This document shows positions 7,339-13,568 of a DNA stretch of 13,568 bases, one piece after another. The notes beneath the pieces are model-generated. The model was given only the letters and a program-made list of their open reading frames with translations. It did no database searches and was not told the DNA's origin. Position 1 is the stretch's first letter. Each line of letters starts with the position of its first letter. Location of the stretch: the NCBI GenBank assembly GCA_027316975.1, contig DAHVFL010000066.1, forward strand, positions 1 to 13,568, read 5' to 3'. This DNA is from Chloroflexota bacterium. GTDB taxonomy: Bacteria; Chloroflexota; Ktedonobacteria; Ktedonobacterales; Ktedonobacteraceae. A program made the position numbers and the translations under genes.

Positions 7339-8614
7339 AGGATTGCAGGCCAACAAAGCCATCTCGATAGCCGATGATGGACGGATTGGCGCTATGATGC
7401 CGTATGCAGGAGGGCGCACACTTACCGCTACAGATACAGTAGCTGCCGAAATAGTGATGCTCCCTGGCATAGCTCTTTTGCCCGGCTTCGTCAACGCGCA
7501 TAGCCACGTCTTTCAACGGGCGTTGCGCGGGCATACCCATCGCCCGCTTTCGCACCAGGATACCTTCTGGACGTGGCGGCGGGCCATGTATGCGGAGGCG
7601 CGGCGATTGACGCCCGACCTGCTGTACGAGGGAGCGGCACGCGCGTATCGCGAGATGCTGGCGTCGGGCTATACGACCGTGGGCGAATTTCACTACGTGC
7701 ATCACCAGCCTGACGGTACGCCCTATGCCAGCCCCAACGCTATGTCGCAAGCGGTGTTGCAGGCGGGTCATGACGCGGGTATACGGGTGGTACTGCTTAT
7801 GGCGGCTTACGCTCAAAGCGGCTTCAACCAGCCGCCGGAAGAGGGGCAACGGCGTTTCTGCGATGTCTCGGTCGAAGCGTATCTTGCACGGGTGGAGTCG
7901 CTGCGAGAGAAGGGCGTTCCGGTGGGGGTTGCGCCGCATTCGGTACGCGCGGTGCCTGAAGGCTGGTTGCGCGCCATCGCTTCATATAGCCATAAATACG
8001 AGCTGCCACTGCATGTTCATGCCGGTGAGCAGGTGGCGGAGATAGAGCAATGCCGGGTCGCTTATGGCTGCACGCCCGTTGAACTGCTCGAACGTTTCGG
8101 CGCGTTGGGGAGCCTGACGACGGTTATTCATGCCACACACGCCAATGCAACTGAGATTGGCCTGCTTGCTCGCTCTGGTTGTACGGTCTGTGTTTGTCCA
8201 ACGACGGAGGGCGACCTGGGCGATGGCATCGCTCCCTACGCGGAACTGCTGGCGCAGGGCATTCCGCTTGCTATCGGCTCCGATAGCAATACGCGCCTCG
8301 ACCCTTTCGAGGAACTGCGCTGGGCCGAATATAGCGCGCGGATGCGCTACCAGCGCCGCCGCGTGCTGGTAGCTGACGCGATGGCATCGCCCGGGCCGTT
8401 ACTGCTTGAATATGGCACGCGCAACGGCGCGAAGTCGCTTGGCATAGAATCGGGCGTAATTGCGCCAGGGATGCTGGCCGATTTTGTGGCAATTGATGTG
8501 AAGCATCCATCATTAGCGGGTTGGAATGCTAATGATGTGCTGGATGGATTGTTCTTCGGGGCGTCGGCGGAGGTTGTGGTGGGAACGTGGGTAGGTGGGA
8601 AGAGAATACGTTGA
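7301..8614 (+). CDS. hutF: Formimidoylglutamate deiminase (HutF)
   Basis: 437 residues, close to the usual 450. HutF hydrolyses N-formimidoyl-L-glutamate to N-formyl-L-glutamate and ammonia in the HutF/HutG branch of histidine breakdown, in the cytosol. It is an amidohydrolase-superfamily barrel: metal site NAHSH (His67, His69), HVHAGEQ (His240, Glu243), HATH (His277/His280) and GSDSN (Asp328). HutF-typical blocks are FQRALRGHTH (71-80), FWTWRRAMY (89-97), TVGEFHYVHH (126-135), GVAPHSVRAVP (209-219) and CPTTEGDLGDG (299-309). The start is GTG at 7301; GGAG at 7287-7290 is 10 nt upstream and lies in the MFS remnant, and no in-frame ATG occurs before codon 32. No other hut gene is in the window. 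A related guanine or other aminohydrolase is possible, but the FHYVHH and FWTW blocks favour HutF. It converges with the MFS gene, 10 bases between stops. Confidence 0.88.
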   Translation: MKYLVPDYVYTPEGLQANKAISIADDGRIGAMMPYAGGRTLTATDTVAAEIVMLPGIALLPGFVNAHSHVFQRALRGHTHRPLSHQDTFWTWRRAMYAEARRLTPDLLYEGAARAYREMLASGYTTVGEFHYVHHQPDGTPYASPNAMSQAVLQAGHDAGIRVVLLMAAYAQSGFNQPPEEGQRRFCDVSVEAYLARVESLREKGVPVGVAPHSVRAVPEGWLRAIASYSHKYELPLHVHAGEQVAEIEQCRVAYGCTPVELLERFGALGSLTTVIHATHANATEIGLLARSGCTVCVCPTTEGDLGDGIAPYAELLAQGIPLAIGSDSNTRLDPFEELRWAEYSARMRYQRRRVLVADAMASPGPLLLEYGTRNGAKSLGIESGVIAPGMLADFVAIDVKHPSLAGWNANDVLDGLFFGASAEVVVGTWVGGKRIR

Positions 8615-8624
8615 TCTATCCTAT

Positions 8625-9878
8625 TTACGGGCCGATTTCGGCTTCACCGGCCCTGTCCAGGCGGAACTGGCGGAACGCGGGTAACAGCCATGTTAGCGCG
8701 AGGACGCCAACTACACACGCCATCCCGCCTGTTGTTGCCGATATCTGCGCATTCGTAACAGAAGCGACGAGGCCCGACTCCACATCGCCCAGGCGCGGCG
8801 AACCGTTCGCTTGAGCTAACCAGACTGCTGTGATGCGCCCGCGCAGGTTGTCCGGAGTGGAGAGTTGCAGCATACTGCTGCGCAAAACTTCCGATATAGT
8901 GTCTGCCCAACCGGCAAAGGCAAGCATGAGTAGCGCGAGGAGAAGCCATGTGCTGAGGCCAAAGATGGTAATGGCAATTCCCCATAGTCCCACCATTACG
9001 AGAACTGCTCGACCGGGGCGCGCAATGTGGCCGACCCAGCCAGAACCAGCCGCGCCGATTAACGCGCCCGCGGCGGGCGCTGCGTAGAGCAATCCAACAA
9101 CCTGCGCTCCACCCCGGAAGACCGTCAGGCCAAAAGCGGGGAAAAGAGCGCGCGGCATACCGAAAACCATCGCGTCGATATCAATGAGAAGAACCCCTTG
9201 TATGACGGGACGGCCTCGCACATACTGTATTCCTTCGCGAAACGATGTCCAGCTGGCAACTCTCCCCCCTCCCTGCGGTGGTTGTGAAGGCAGAAGGGTA
9301 ACGGCGAGGAGCGCAGCGCCGTAGGTAGCTGCGTCCAGCCAGTAGGCGATGGATAGATGGAAACGACTGATGATCAGTCCCGCGAGGGCAGGGCCTACGA
9401 CCGCTCCTGTCTGATAGAGTAAGGCGTTGAGGGCTGCGGCCGCCGGAAAAAGTTCACGCCGGACGAGATTGCGCGTTGCGGCTCCGCGCGCTGGTCCATC
9501 AACGCCAGCAATACCTGCCAGCAATGCTGCCAGGAGGTAGAGAAGCCAGACTGATGGGTGAGGGAATAAGGTGATGGTCGCCAGCGCCACTGTAGTCAGG
9601 AGTAGGAGTAATTGTGTGATGAAGAGGACACGCCGGCGATCTATAGCGTCGGCAAGCGTGCCTCCATAGAGCGTAAAGAGCAAGGTTGGCCCTAATTGAA
9701 CCAGTCCGATGAGACCTACAGCGAGCGAGGAGCGCGTCAGTATGTACACCTGGAAAGGCAGCGCAACGACAGTCAGTTGCGTGCCGAGTAACGAGACAAG
9801 CTGGCCCCAGAAGAGCCTGCGATACGGGACAGACTCGCGCAGGGGAGAAAGGTCAACCAGTAGACGTGGGGGCCGCAT
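8625..9878 (-). CDS. MFS exporter, EntS-like (MFS_3 family)
   Basis: 417 residues with about 12 hydrophobic helices; a normal length for the family. The cytosolic lead is followed by RRLFWGQLVSLLGTQLTVVA (20-39), the classic first helix. Motif A is at 72-83 (GGTLADAIDRRR). Near the C-terminus MLQLSTPDNLRGRITAVW closely resembles the same stretch of the enterobactin exporter EntS. Such proton-driven pumps of the inner membrane export siderophores, macrolides or other small molecules; the cargo here cannot be told from sequence. The start at 9878 has GGAAGG (9884-9889) 5 nt upstream. The gene diverges from a TetR regulator, with a palindromic operator 18 nt beyond its start codon, so it is probably repressed by that regulator and induced by its own substrate. 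Confidence 0.9.
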   Translation of the reverse strand: MRPPRLLVDLSPLRESVPYRRLFWGQLVSLLGTQLTVVALPFQVYILTRSSLAVGLIGLVQLGPTLLFTLYGGTLADAIDRRRVLFITQLLLLLTTVALATITLFPHPSVWLLYLLAALLAGIAGVDGPARGAATRNLVRRELFPAAAALNALLYQTGAVVGPALAGLIISRFHLSIAYWLDAATYGAALLAVTLLPSQPPQGGGRVASWTSFREGIQYVRGRPVIQGVLLIDIDAMVFGMPRALFPAFGLTVFRGGAQVVGLLYAAPAAGALIGAAGSGWVGHIARPGRAVLVMVGLWGIAITIFGLSTWLLLALLMLAFAGWADTISEVLRSSMLQLSTPDNLRGRITAVWLAQANGSPRLGDVESGLVASVTNAQISATTGGMACVVGVLALTWLLPAFRQFRLDRAGEAEIGP

Positions 9879-9895
9879 GAATACCTTCCTTCAGA

Positions 9896-9924
9896 TGTTA
9901 CAATATCGTTACACTATTGTAACA
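9896..9924. promoter_or_regulatory. TetR-type operator between the MFS and TetR genes
   Basis: TGTTACAATA (9896-9905) and its exact reverse complement TATTGTAACA (9915-9924) flank 9 bases. The centre carries another GTTACA (9908-9913), so GTTACAnTAT also occurs twice in direct orientation, 11 bp apart. The site lies 18-46 nt upstream of the MFS start and 14 nt or more before any TetR start. Weak -10/-35-like elements on both strands overlap it, so a bound repressor would block both genes. Operator identity is inferred from symmetry and position. Confidence 0.75.
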
Positions 9925-9952
9925 TATACGTTGCAGTATGACAAGGGAAGTA

Positions 9953-10510
9953 ATGAGGAAGACGATGATAGATGATTCACTGCTTGCTGCGGCGATAGTA
10001 GCATTGCAAGAGGTCGGATGGAAGAACCTGACGCTCGAACGGGTGGCAAACGCTGCTGGCGTCTCGCGTGTGACACTCTGGCGGCAAGGCGTTACCCTGG
10101 AGCAAATTGTTGAAGGACTTTTAGTGCGGCTGACGAGTGAATACCGGGAAGCGCTCTGGCCCACCTTAACAGCAGAGGGAAGCGGGTGGGTGCGTCTCAC
10201 GGCGGCGCTTACCGCTTTATGCGATGTAGCTGAGCGGCATCTGCCACTGCTGCTCGCGAGCGATACCATCTTCCATGAAGCGCACGATTTCACGCAGACA
10301 AGCTTTACTGAGCCTCTTGCGCGGCTGCTGCGCGATGGCATGAGTGATGGATCAATTCGCGACGTGGATAGTCACGAAATGGCCGATGTGCTCTTTAATA
10401 CGGTATGTTGGACATTTGTACATTTACGCTCGCGACACCGGTGGACTCCAGAACGCATCAAAGCGCTCTTGCTTGACCTCATTCTGGAGGGGCTTGCGCC
10501 TCGAAAATAA
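9953..10510 (+). CDS. TetR/AcrR-family transcriptional repressor
   Basis: 185 residues from the ATG at 9953, chosen for AAGGG 5 nt upstream and a basic residue lead before helix 1. An ATG at 9938 (190 aa) lacks a ribosome binding site; one at 9965 (181 aa) has GAGGA 5 nt upstream and is equally possible. The N-terminal DNA-binding domain shows LLAAAIVALQEVGW then a helix-turn-helix in LTLERVANAAGVSRVTLWRQ. The usual Tyr-x-x-Phe after the recognition helix is replaced by Trp-Arg-Gln-Gly, a slight departure. The C-terminal half (from about residue 65) is the variable ligand and dimer domain, with MADVLFNTVCWTFVH as a probable dimer helix. Divergent from the MFS exporter and sharing its operator, it likely represses both genes until the pump's substrate binds. 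It converges on the Tricorn gene. Confidence 0.9.
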   Translation: MRKTMIDDSLLAAAIVALQEVGWKNLTLERVANAAGVSRVTLWRQGVTLEQIVEGLLVRLTSEYREALWPTLTAEGSGWVRLTAALTALCDVAERHLPLLLASDTIFHEAHDFTQTSFTEPLARLLRDGMSDGSIRDVDSHEMADVLFNTVCWTFVHLRSRHRWTPERIKALLLDLILEGLAPRK

Positions 10511-10540
10511 CAGTCAAAAACCCCTGGCTGTTTTCGTTTT
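10509..10540. terminator. Bidirectional intrinsic terminator containing both stop codons
   Basis: AACAGTCA (10509-10516) pairs with TGGCTGTT (10525-10532), eight pairs with one G-U, around an 8-nt loop, followed on the plus strand by TTTTCGTTTT (10531-10540). On the minus strand the same hairpin is followed by ATTTTCG. The TetR stop (10508-10510) and the protease stop (10514-10516) both overlap the stem. Confidence 0.6.
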
Positions 10541-13500
10541 AGGAGTAAGGTCTGCTCTGCCTTTTCTCGGTCGTTCGCCCGGATCGGGCTCCAGCGCGGG
10601 CGTCTCTTCAATCATGCGCAGGCTCTCGGCGATGGCGCGGTCCAGTTGTGGATCAACGCCGTTGACGTAGTCCTGCGGCGCGATATCGACCTCGATATCG
10701 GGGTCGGTGCCGTAATTTTCCACGTTCCAGCCCACGTCTTTGAACCAGAAAGCGTATTCCGGCTGGGTAGTCTGGGTGCCGTCAACCAGCGCGTGACGGG
10801 GGTTAATGCCCACAACGCCGCCCCACGTGCGTTTGCCGACCAACGGACCGAGCTTCATCAGTTTGAACGAGTGGCTGAAAATGTCGCCATCCGATCCGGA
10901 GTGCTCGTCGGTCAGGGCCACCATGGGGCCGCGCGGTGATTCTGCCGGGTAGGGTTCGGGTTGGCCCCAGCGCGCGAAATCGTACCCGATGCGCCGCCGC
11001 GCCAGCTTTTCGAGCAGCAGGCCGGAGACCATGCCCCCGCCGTTGTGGCGCACATCGATGAGCAGCGCGGGATAGTCGTACTCGGCAAGGTAGCTGCGGT
11101 GAAATTCCGCGAAGCCCCGGTATCCCATGTCTGGAATATGGATATAGCCGACGCGCTCCTGCGATTGTTCATGCACGTAACGGCGGTTTTGATCGACCCA
11201 TTCGCGGTAGCGGGCGGTCATCTCGCTGCTTAAAGCTTTGACGGTGACGACGCGCGTTTCGCCGCTGGCCGCGCTTTCGATGGTCAGTTGTACCTCGTTG
11301 TTGGCCTGGCTGACCAGTAGTTCCGCCGGGCCGCGTTCGGGTGTGACGCGCTGGCCGTTAATTGCCAGCACAGCGTCCCCCTCCTCGATGTTCAGGCCGG
11401 GGCTGGTGAGCGGCGAAGTGGCTTTGCTATCGGATGGATCGCCCCATACGATATGCGCGATACGATAGCGCTGGTTTTCTTCATCGTAGTCCCAGTCAAC
11501 GCCCAGGTAGCCCTGCTGGTAATTGGGGGTCTGCCGGTATTCGCCGCCGCCTTCATAGGCGTGGGATGTGCCTAACTCGCCCTGTAATTCCCAGAAGAGG
11601 TCAGAGAGTTCTGAACGCGAGGAGACGCGCTCGACGAGGGGCGCGTATTGCGCGTGAACCCTGTCCCAGTCGATACCCGCCATATCCTCGGTCCAGAATT
11701 GCTCGCGCTGCAAACGCCAGGCCTCGTCAAACATTTGTTTCCACTCGGCTGCCGGCTGCACCGACACCTTGACGCGGCCCAGGTCGATCCAGCCGGTTTC
11801 GCGGTGGGTGCGCTCGGTGTTCTCTCCTCTGGGCGCTTTGTCGCCCGCTTTTAAGACGCGCAAGCGCGAGCCTGTGCGATAGAGCAGGGTTTTAGCGTCA
11901 CGCGATAGCTCGAAACGGCTCACGCCATCCATGAGAAATTCTTGCTTCTGCGTTTCAAACTCGAAGCTGTCGATGCGCCCTTTAGGCTCGTGGCTGCCGC
12001 CGGGAGCCTGGTTGATGGTGCCTTCGATGGGAAAGGAGAGGAACAGCGCTTTGCCCTTGATGCCGAGAACGCGAGTGTAGAGCCCTTCTGAGACGGGGAA
12101 AGCCACAACGCGCCGTGTGATGCCATCCAGGTCGATCATAATAGGCGCGGGTTTGCCGTTACCTGTTTCTTCTTTTTTGGCGTCGTCCTGCTCTTTACCG
12201 GTTTCTTCTGCCTGCTCGCCCGCTTTTGCTGCCCCATTCTCCTTTTCTTTTTCCTTGTCCTTCTCTTTGTCGCCGGGTGCTTTGGGTTCGGGGATGAACG
12301 GAGATTTCAAGTCGGGCTGCAACATGATAGCGTAGGGCTTGACGCCACGCGGGAAGCTCCATTCAAAGTGCAGGTTGTCGGCGACGGGATTGAGGACGCG
12401 CTGCCCCAGGAAGTAGAGATATTTCCCTTCAGGATCGAAGGCGGGCGAAAAATCTCGCAGGATGGGGTCGGTCGCCATAAAAGTTTCGCCGCTCTCCACG
12501 TTGCACAGCTTGATGGCTGCCTTGCGCCGGATGCCCGTGAAGCCGTATGCCAGCCAGCGCCCGTCAGGAGACCATGCCGCGCCTTGAATGCGTTCGTAAT
12601 CGCTGCGATCAAGCACGCGCGCGCTGCTGGCTTCGAGGTCTACCACAATCAATTCGTTGCGGTGATTGGTGATGGCTACTGTATCGCCGGTGGGCGAGAC
12701 AAGCAGGTGTACAGCGCGGCCAAACTCGATGTCGCTATAGACTTTCGGTTCGCTGGCGTCTTCGGGGTTGAAGACCACCAGCGCTTCGCGCCCGATTTCG
12801 TCGCTGATGGCTACCAGGCGTTTGCCGTCGTTGAGCCATTCGAGCAGGCGATAGCGCACTCCATCGGGCGCGCCGTGCTGGAGGACGGGTCCTTCCCAGT
12901 TGCCAAATGAAAAGGCTTTGCCGCGCGTGGTGATTGCCAGCGCGTACCCCTGCGGGTGCAGCGTGGCGCTGTGCAGGTTGCGCCCGGCGAAGACGAACTT
13001 GCGGTTGCGCTGCGCGCGAGAGCCGGGCAAGCTAACGTGCAGTTGGCGCGAGCGCGAGGCGGCAGGGTCGAACAAGTAGAGGTCCGCGCCCGCGTGGTAG
13101 ACCATGCGTTGCCCATCGCTGGACAGGTTACGCGCGTAGAAGTCCGAGTGTTCGGTATGGCGGCGCAAGTCTTCGCCCTGTGGTGTGCAGGAGTAGATGT
13201 TGCCGATGCCTTCATGGTCGGAAATGAAGTAGATGCGCTCGCCTACCCAGCAGGGCGCGGCGATATTGCCATCCAGACGCAGCAGTCGCTCGAAGATGCC
13301 GTTGCCCTCGACATCGCACCACAGATGCCCGGCGGTGCCACCCCGGTAGCGTTTCCAGCGCGCCGGTTCGCCAATATTGCGGCCGATTACCACGCCGCCG
13401 CGTGGCCCATAGGATAGGGCATTGGCCTGCCCGACGGGCAGCTTGCGCGGTTGTCCGCCCCGGGGCGAGATGGCATAAATGAATTCCTGCCCCCACAGCG

Positions 13501-13568
13501 ACTGCCCCGTATTGCTGGAGTACAGGATGGCATCTCCCGCGGGAGACCAGCCGGCGACCTTGCACGAT
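10514..13568 (-). CDS. Tricorn-type serine protease, peptidase family S41 (N-terminus beyond the right edge)
   Basis: The frame stays open to the right edge, giving 1017 residues of a family near 1070; perhaps 50-80 N-terminal residues are missing, so export cannot be judged. A GTG at 13393 is internal: propeller sequence (VAGWSPAGDAILYSS) continues upstream of it. In order: beta-propeller blades (13568 to about 11800) with WSPDGRWLAYGF and SPTGDTVAITNH motifs, broken by a Lys/Glu-rich linker at 12145-12288; a helical C1 domain (about 11540-11750); a PDZ domain (about 11270-11520, QGYLGVDW to VLAINGQRV); and the C2 protease domain. Tricorn's catalytic set is present: Ser-His in GTSHAYE (codons 11564-11566 and 11561-11563), the nucleophile Ser in SGSDGD (10892-10894) followed by the Asp linked to basic P1 preference, and Glu in VENYG (10718-10720). 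Tricorn trims oligopeptides into short peptides. Convergent with the TetR gene; its partner genes lie outside the window. Confidence 0.93.
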   Translation of the reverse strand, partial: SCKVAGWSPAGDAILYSSNTGQSLWGQEFIYAISPRGGQPRKLPVGQANALSYGPRGGVVIGRNIGEPARWKRYRGGTAGHLWCDVEGNGIFERLLRLDGNIAAPCWVGERIYFISDHEGIGNIYSCTPQGEDLRRHTEHSDFYARNLSSDGQRMVYHAGADLYLFDPAASRSRQLHVSLPGSRAQRNRKFVFAGRNLHSATLHPQGYALAITTRGKAFSFGNWEGPVLQHGAPDGVRYRLLEWLNDGKRLVAISDEIGREALVVFNPEDASEPKVYSDIEFGRAVHLLVSPTGDTVAITNHRNELIVVDLEASSARVLDRSDYERIQGAAWSPDGRWLAYGFTGIRRKAAIKLCNVESGETFMATDPILRDFSPAFDPEGKYLYFLGQRVLNPVADNLHFEWSFPRGVKPYAIMLQPDLKSPFIPEPKAPGDKEKDKEKEKENGAAKAGEQAEETGKEQDDAKKEETGNGKPAPIMIDLDGITRRVVAFPVSEGLYTRVLGIKGKALFLSFPIEGTINQAPGGSHEPKGRIDSFEFETQKQEFLMDGVSRFELSRDAKTLLYRTGSRLRVLKAGDKAPRGENTERTHRETGWIDLGRVKVSVQPAAEWKQMFDEAWRLQREQFWTEDMAGIDWDRVHAQYAPLVERVSSRSELSDLFWELQGELGTSHAYEGGGEYRQTPNYQQGYLGVDWDYDEENQRYRIAHIVWGDPSDSKATSPLTSPGLNIEEGDAVLAINGQRVTPERGPAELLVSQANNEVQLTIESAASGETRVVTVKALSSEMTARYREWVDQNRRYVHEQSQERVGYIHIPDMGYRGFAEFHRSYLAEYDYPALLIDVRHNGGGMVSGLLLEKLARRRIGYDFARWGQPEPYPAESPRGPMVALTDEHSGSDGDIFSHSFKLMKLGPLVGKRTWGGVVGINPRHALVDGTQTTQPEYAFWFKDVGWNVENYGTDPDIEVDIAPQDYVNGVDPQLDRAIAESLRMIEETPALEPDPGERPRKGRADLTPKTKTARGF
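12145..12288 (-). other. Lys/Glu-rich low-complexity linker within the Tricorn propeller
   Basis: The encoded stretch of about 48 residues (KEKDKEKEKE and EETGKEQDDAKKEE within it) is almost free of hydrophobic residues and lies inside the second propeller. On the plus strand it appears as a pyrimidine-rich tract. Similar KE-rich insertions are common in bacterial Tricorn-like proteins as far as I recall, so it is probably a surface loop rather than a recent insertion. Confidence 0.7.

Noticed and set aside
7196..7939. 247-residue open frame on the minus strand
   Set aside because: It lies opposite hutF, is rich in Arg/His as expected of a shadow frame, and has no recognisable domain.
8629..8653. 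GGGCCG/CGGCCC hairpin between hutF and the MFS gene
   Set aside because: No T-run follows on either strand and it lies inside the MFS coding end, so a terminator is not supported.
12368..12910. 180-residue open frame on the plus strand
   Set aside because: It lies antisense to the well-supported Tricorn frame and shows no known motif.

Overview
The window looks like a chromosomal stretch from a free-living, moderately GC-rich bacterium. A Chloroflexota, possibly Ktedonobacteria-like, origin is my best guess. It rests on gene style: a Thr/Pro-rich lipoprotein linker, a secreted PQQ-like propeller, a large TPR-CHAT protein and a bacterial Tricorn homologue. No rRNA, tRNA or CRISPR array is visible, and the taxonomic guess is inference, not a measurement.

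Left part (1-2360). Two minus-strand genes encode exported proteins. One is a secreted PQQ-like beta-propeller protein cut by the left edge. The other is a lipoprotein with two tandem Ig-like modules, each holding one Cys pair. A weak terminator hairpin lies between them, and a perfect 14-bp palindrome lies upstream of the propeller gene.

Centre (2361-8614, plus strand). A MurJ/MviN-like flippase has an unusual N-terminal extension and altered cavity charges. After it comes an intergenic gap with a perfect 18+18 bp inverted repeat (MITE/REP-like). Next is a 983-residue TPR-CHAT protein with an intact His/Cys dyad. Its stop codon overlaps, as ATGA, the start of a broken MFS transporter of which only about 30 recognisable residues remain. 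The hutF-like gene (formimidoylglutamate deiminase) begins directly after this remnant.

Right part (8625-13568). An EntS-like MFS exporter (minus) and a TetR-family repressor (plus) are divergent. They share a 46-bp spacer after the exporter start that holds an excellent palindromic operator, so this is a classic self-contained efflux/regulator pair. The TetR gene converges on a Tricorn-type S41 protease (minus, N-terminus beyond the right edge). Their stop codons are 3 nt apart and sit inside one hairpin with T-tracts, which looks like a shared bidirectional terminator.

No gene-free stretch exceeds 300 bases. The longest gaps are 1121-1317 and 2164-2360 (197 bases each) and 4092-4249 (158 bases); each is annotated below. 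No complete novel multi-gene system is evident. The most informative signals are the TPR-CHAT protein with its broken downstream neighbour, the divergent MurJ-like flippase, the perfect inverted repeat, the paired-Cys lipoprotein and the TetR operator.
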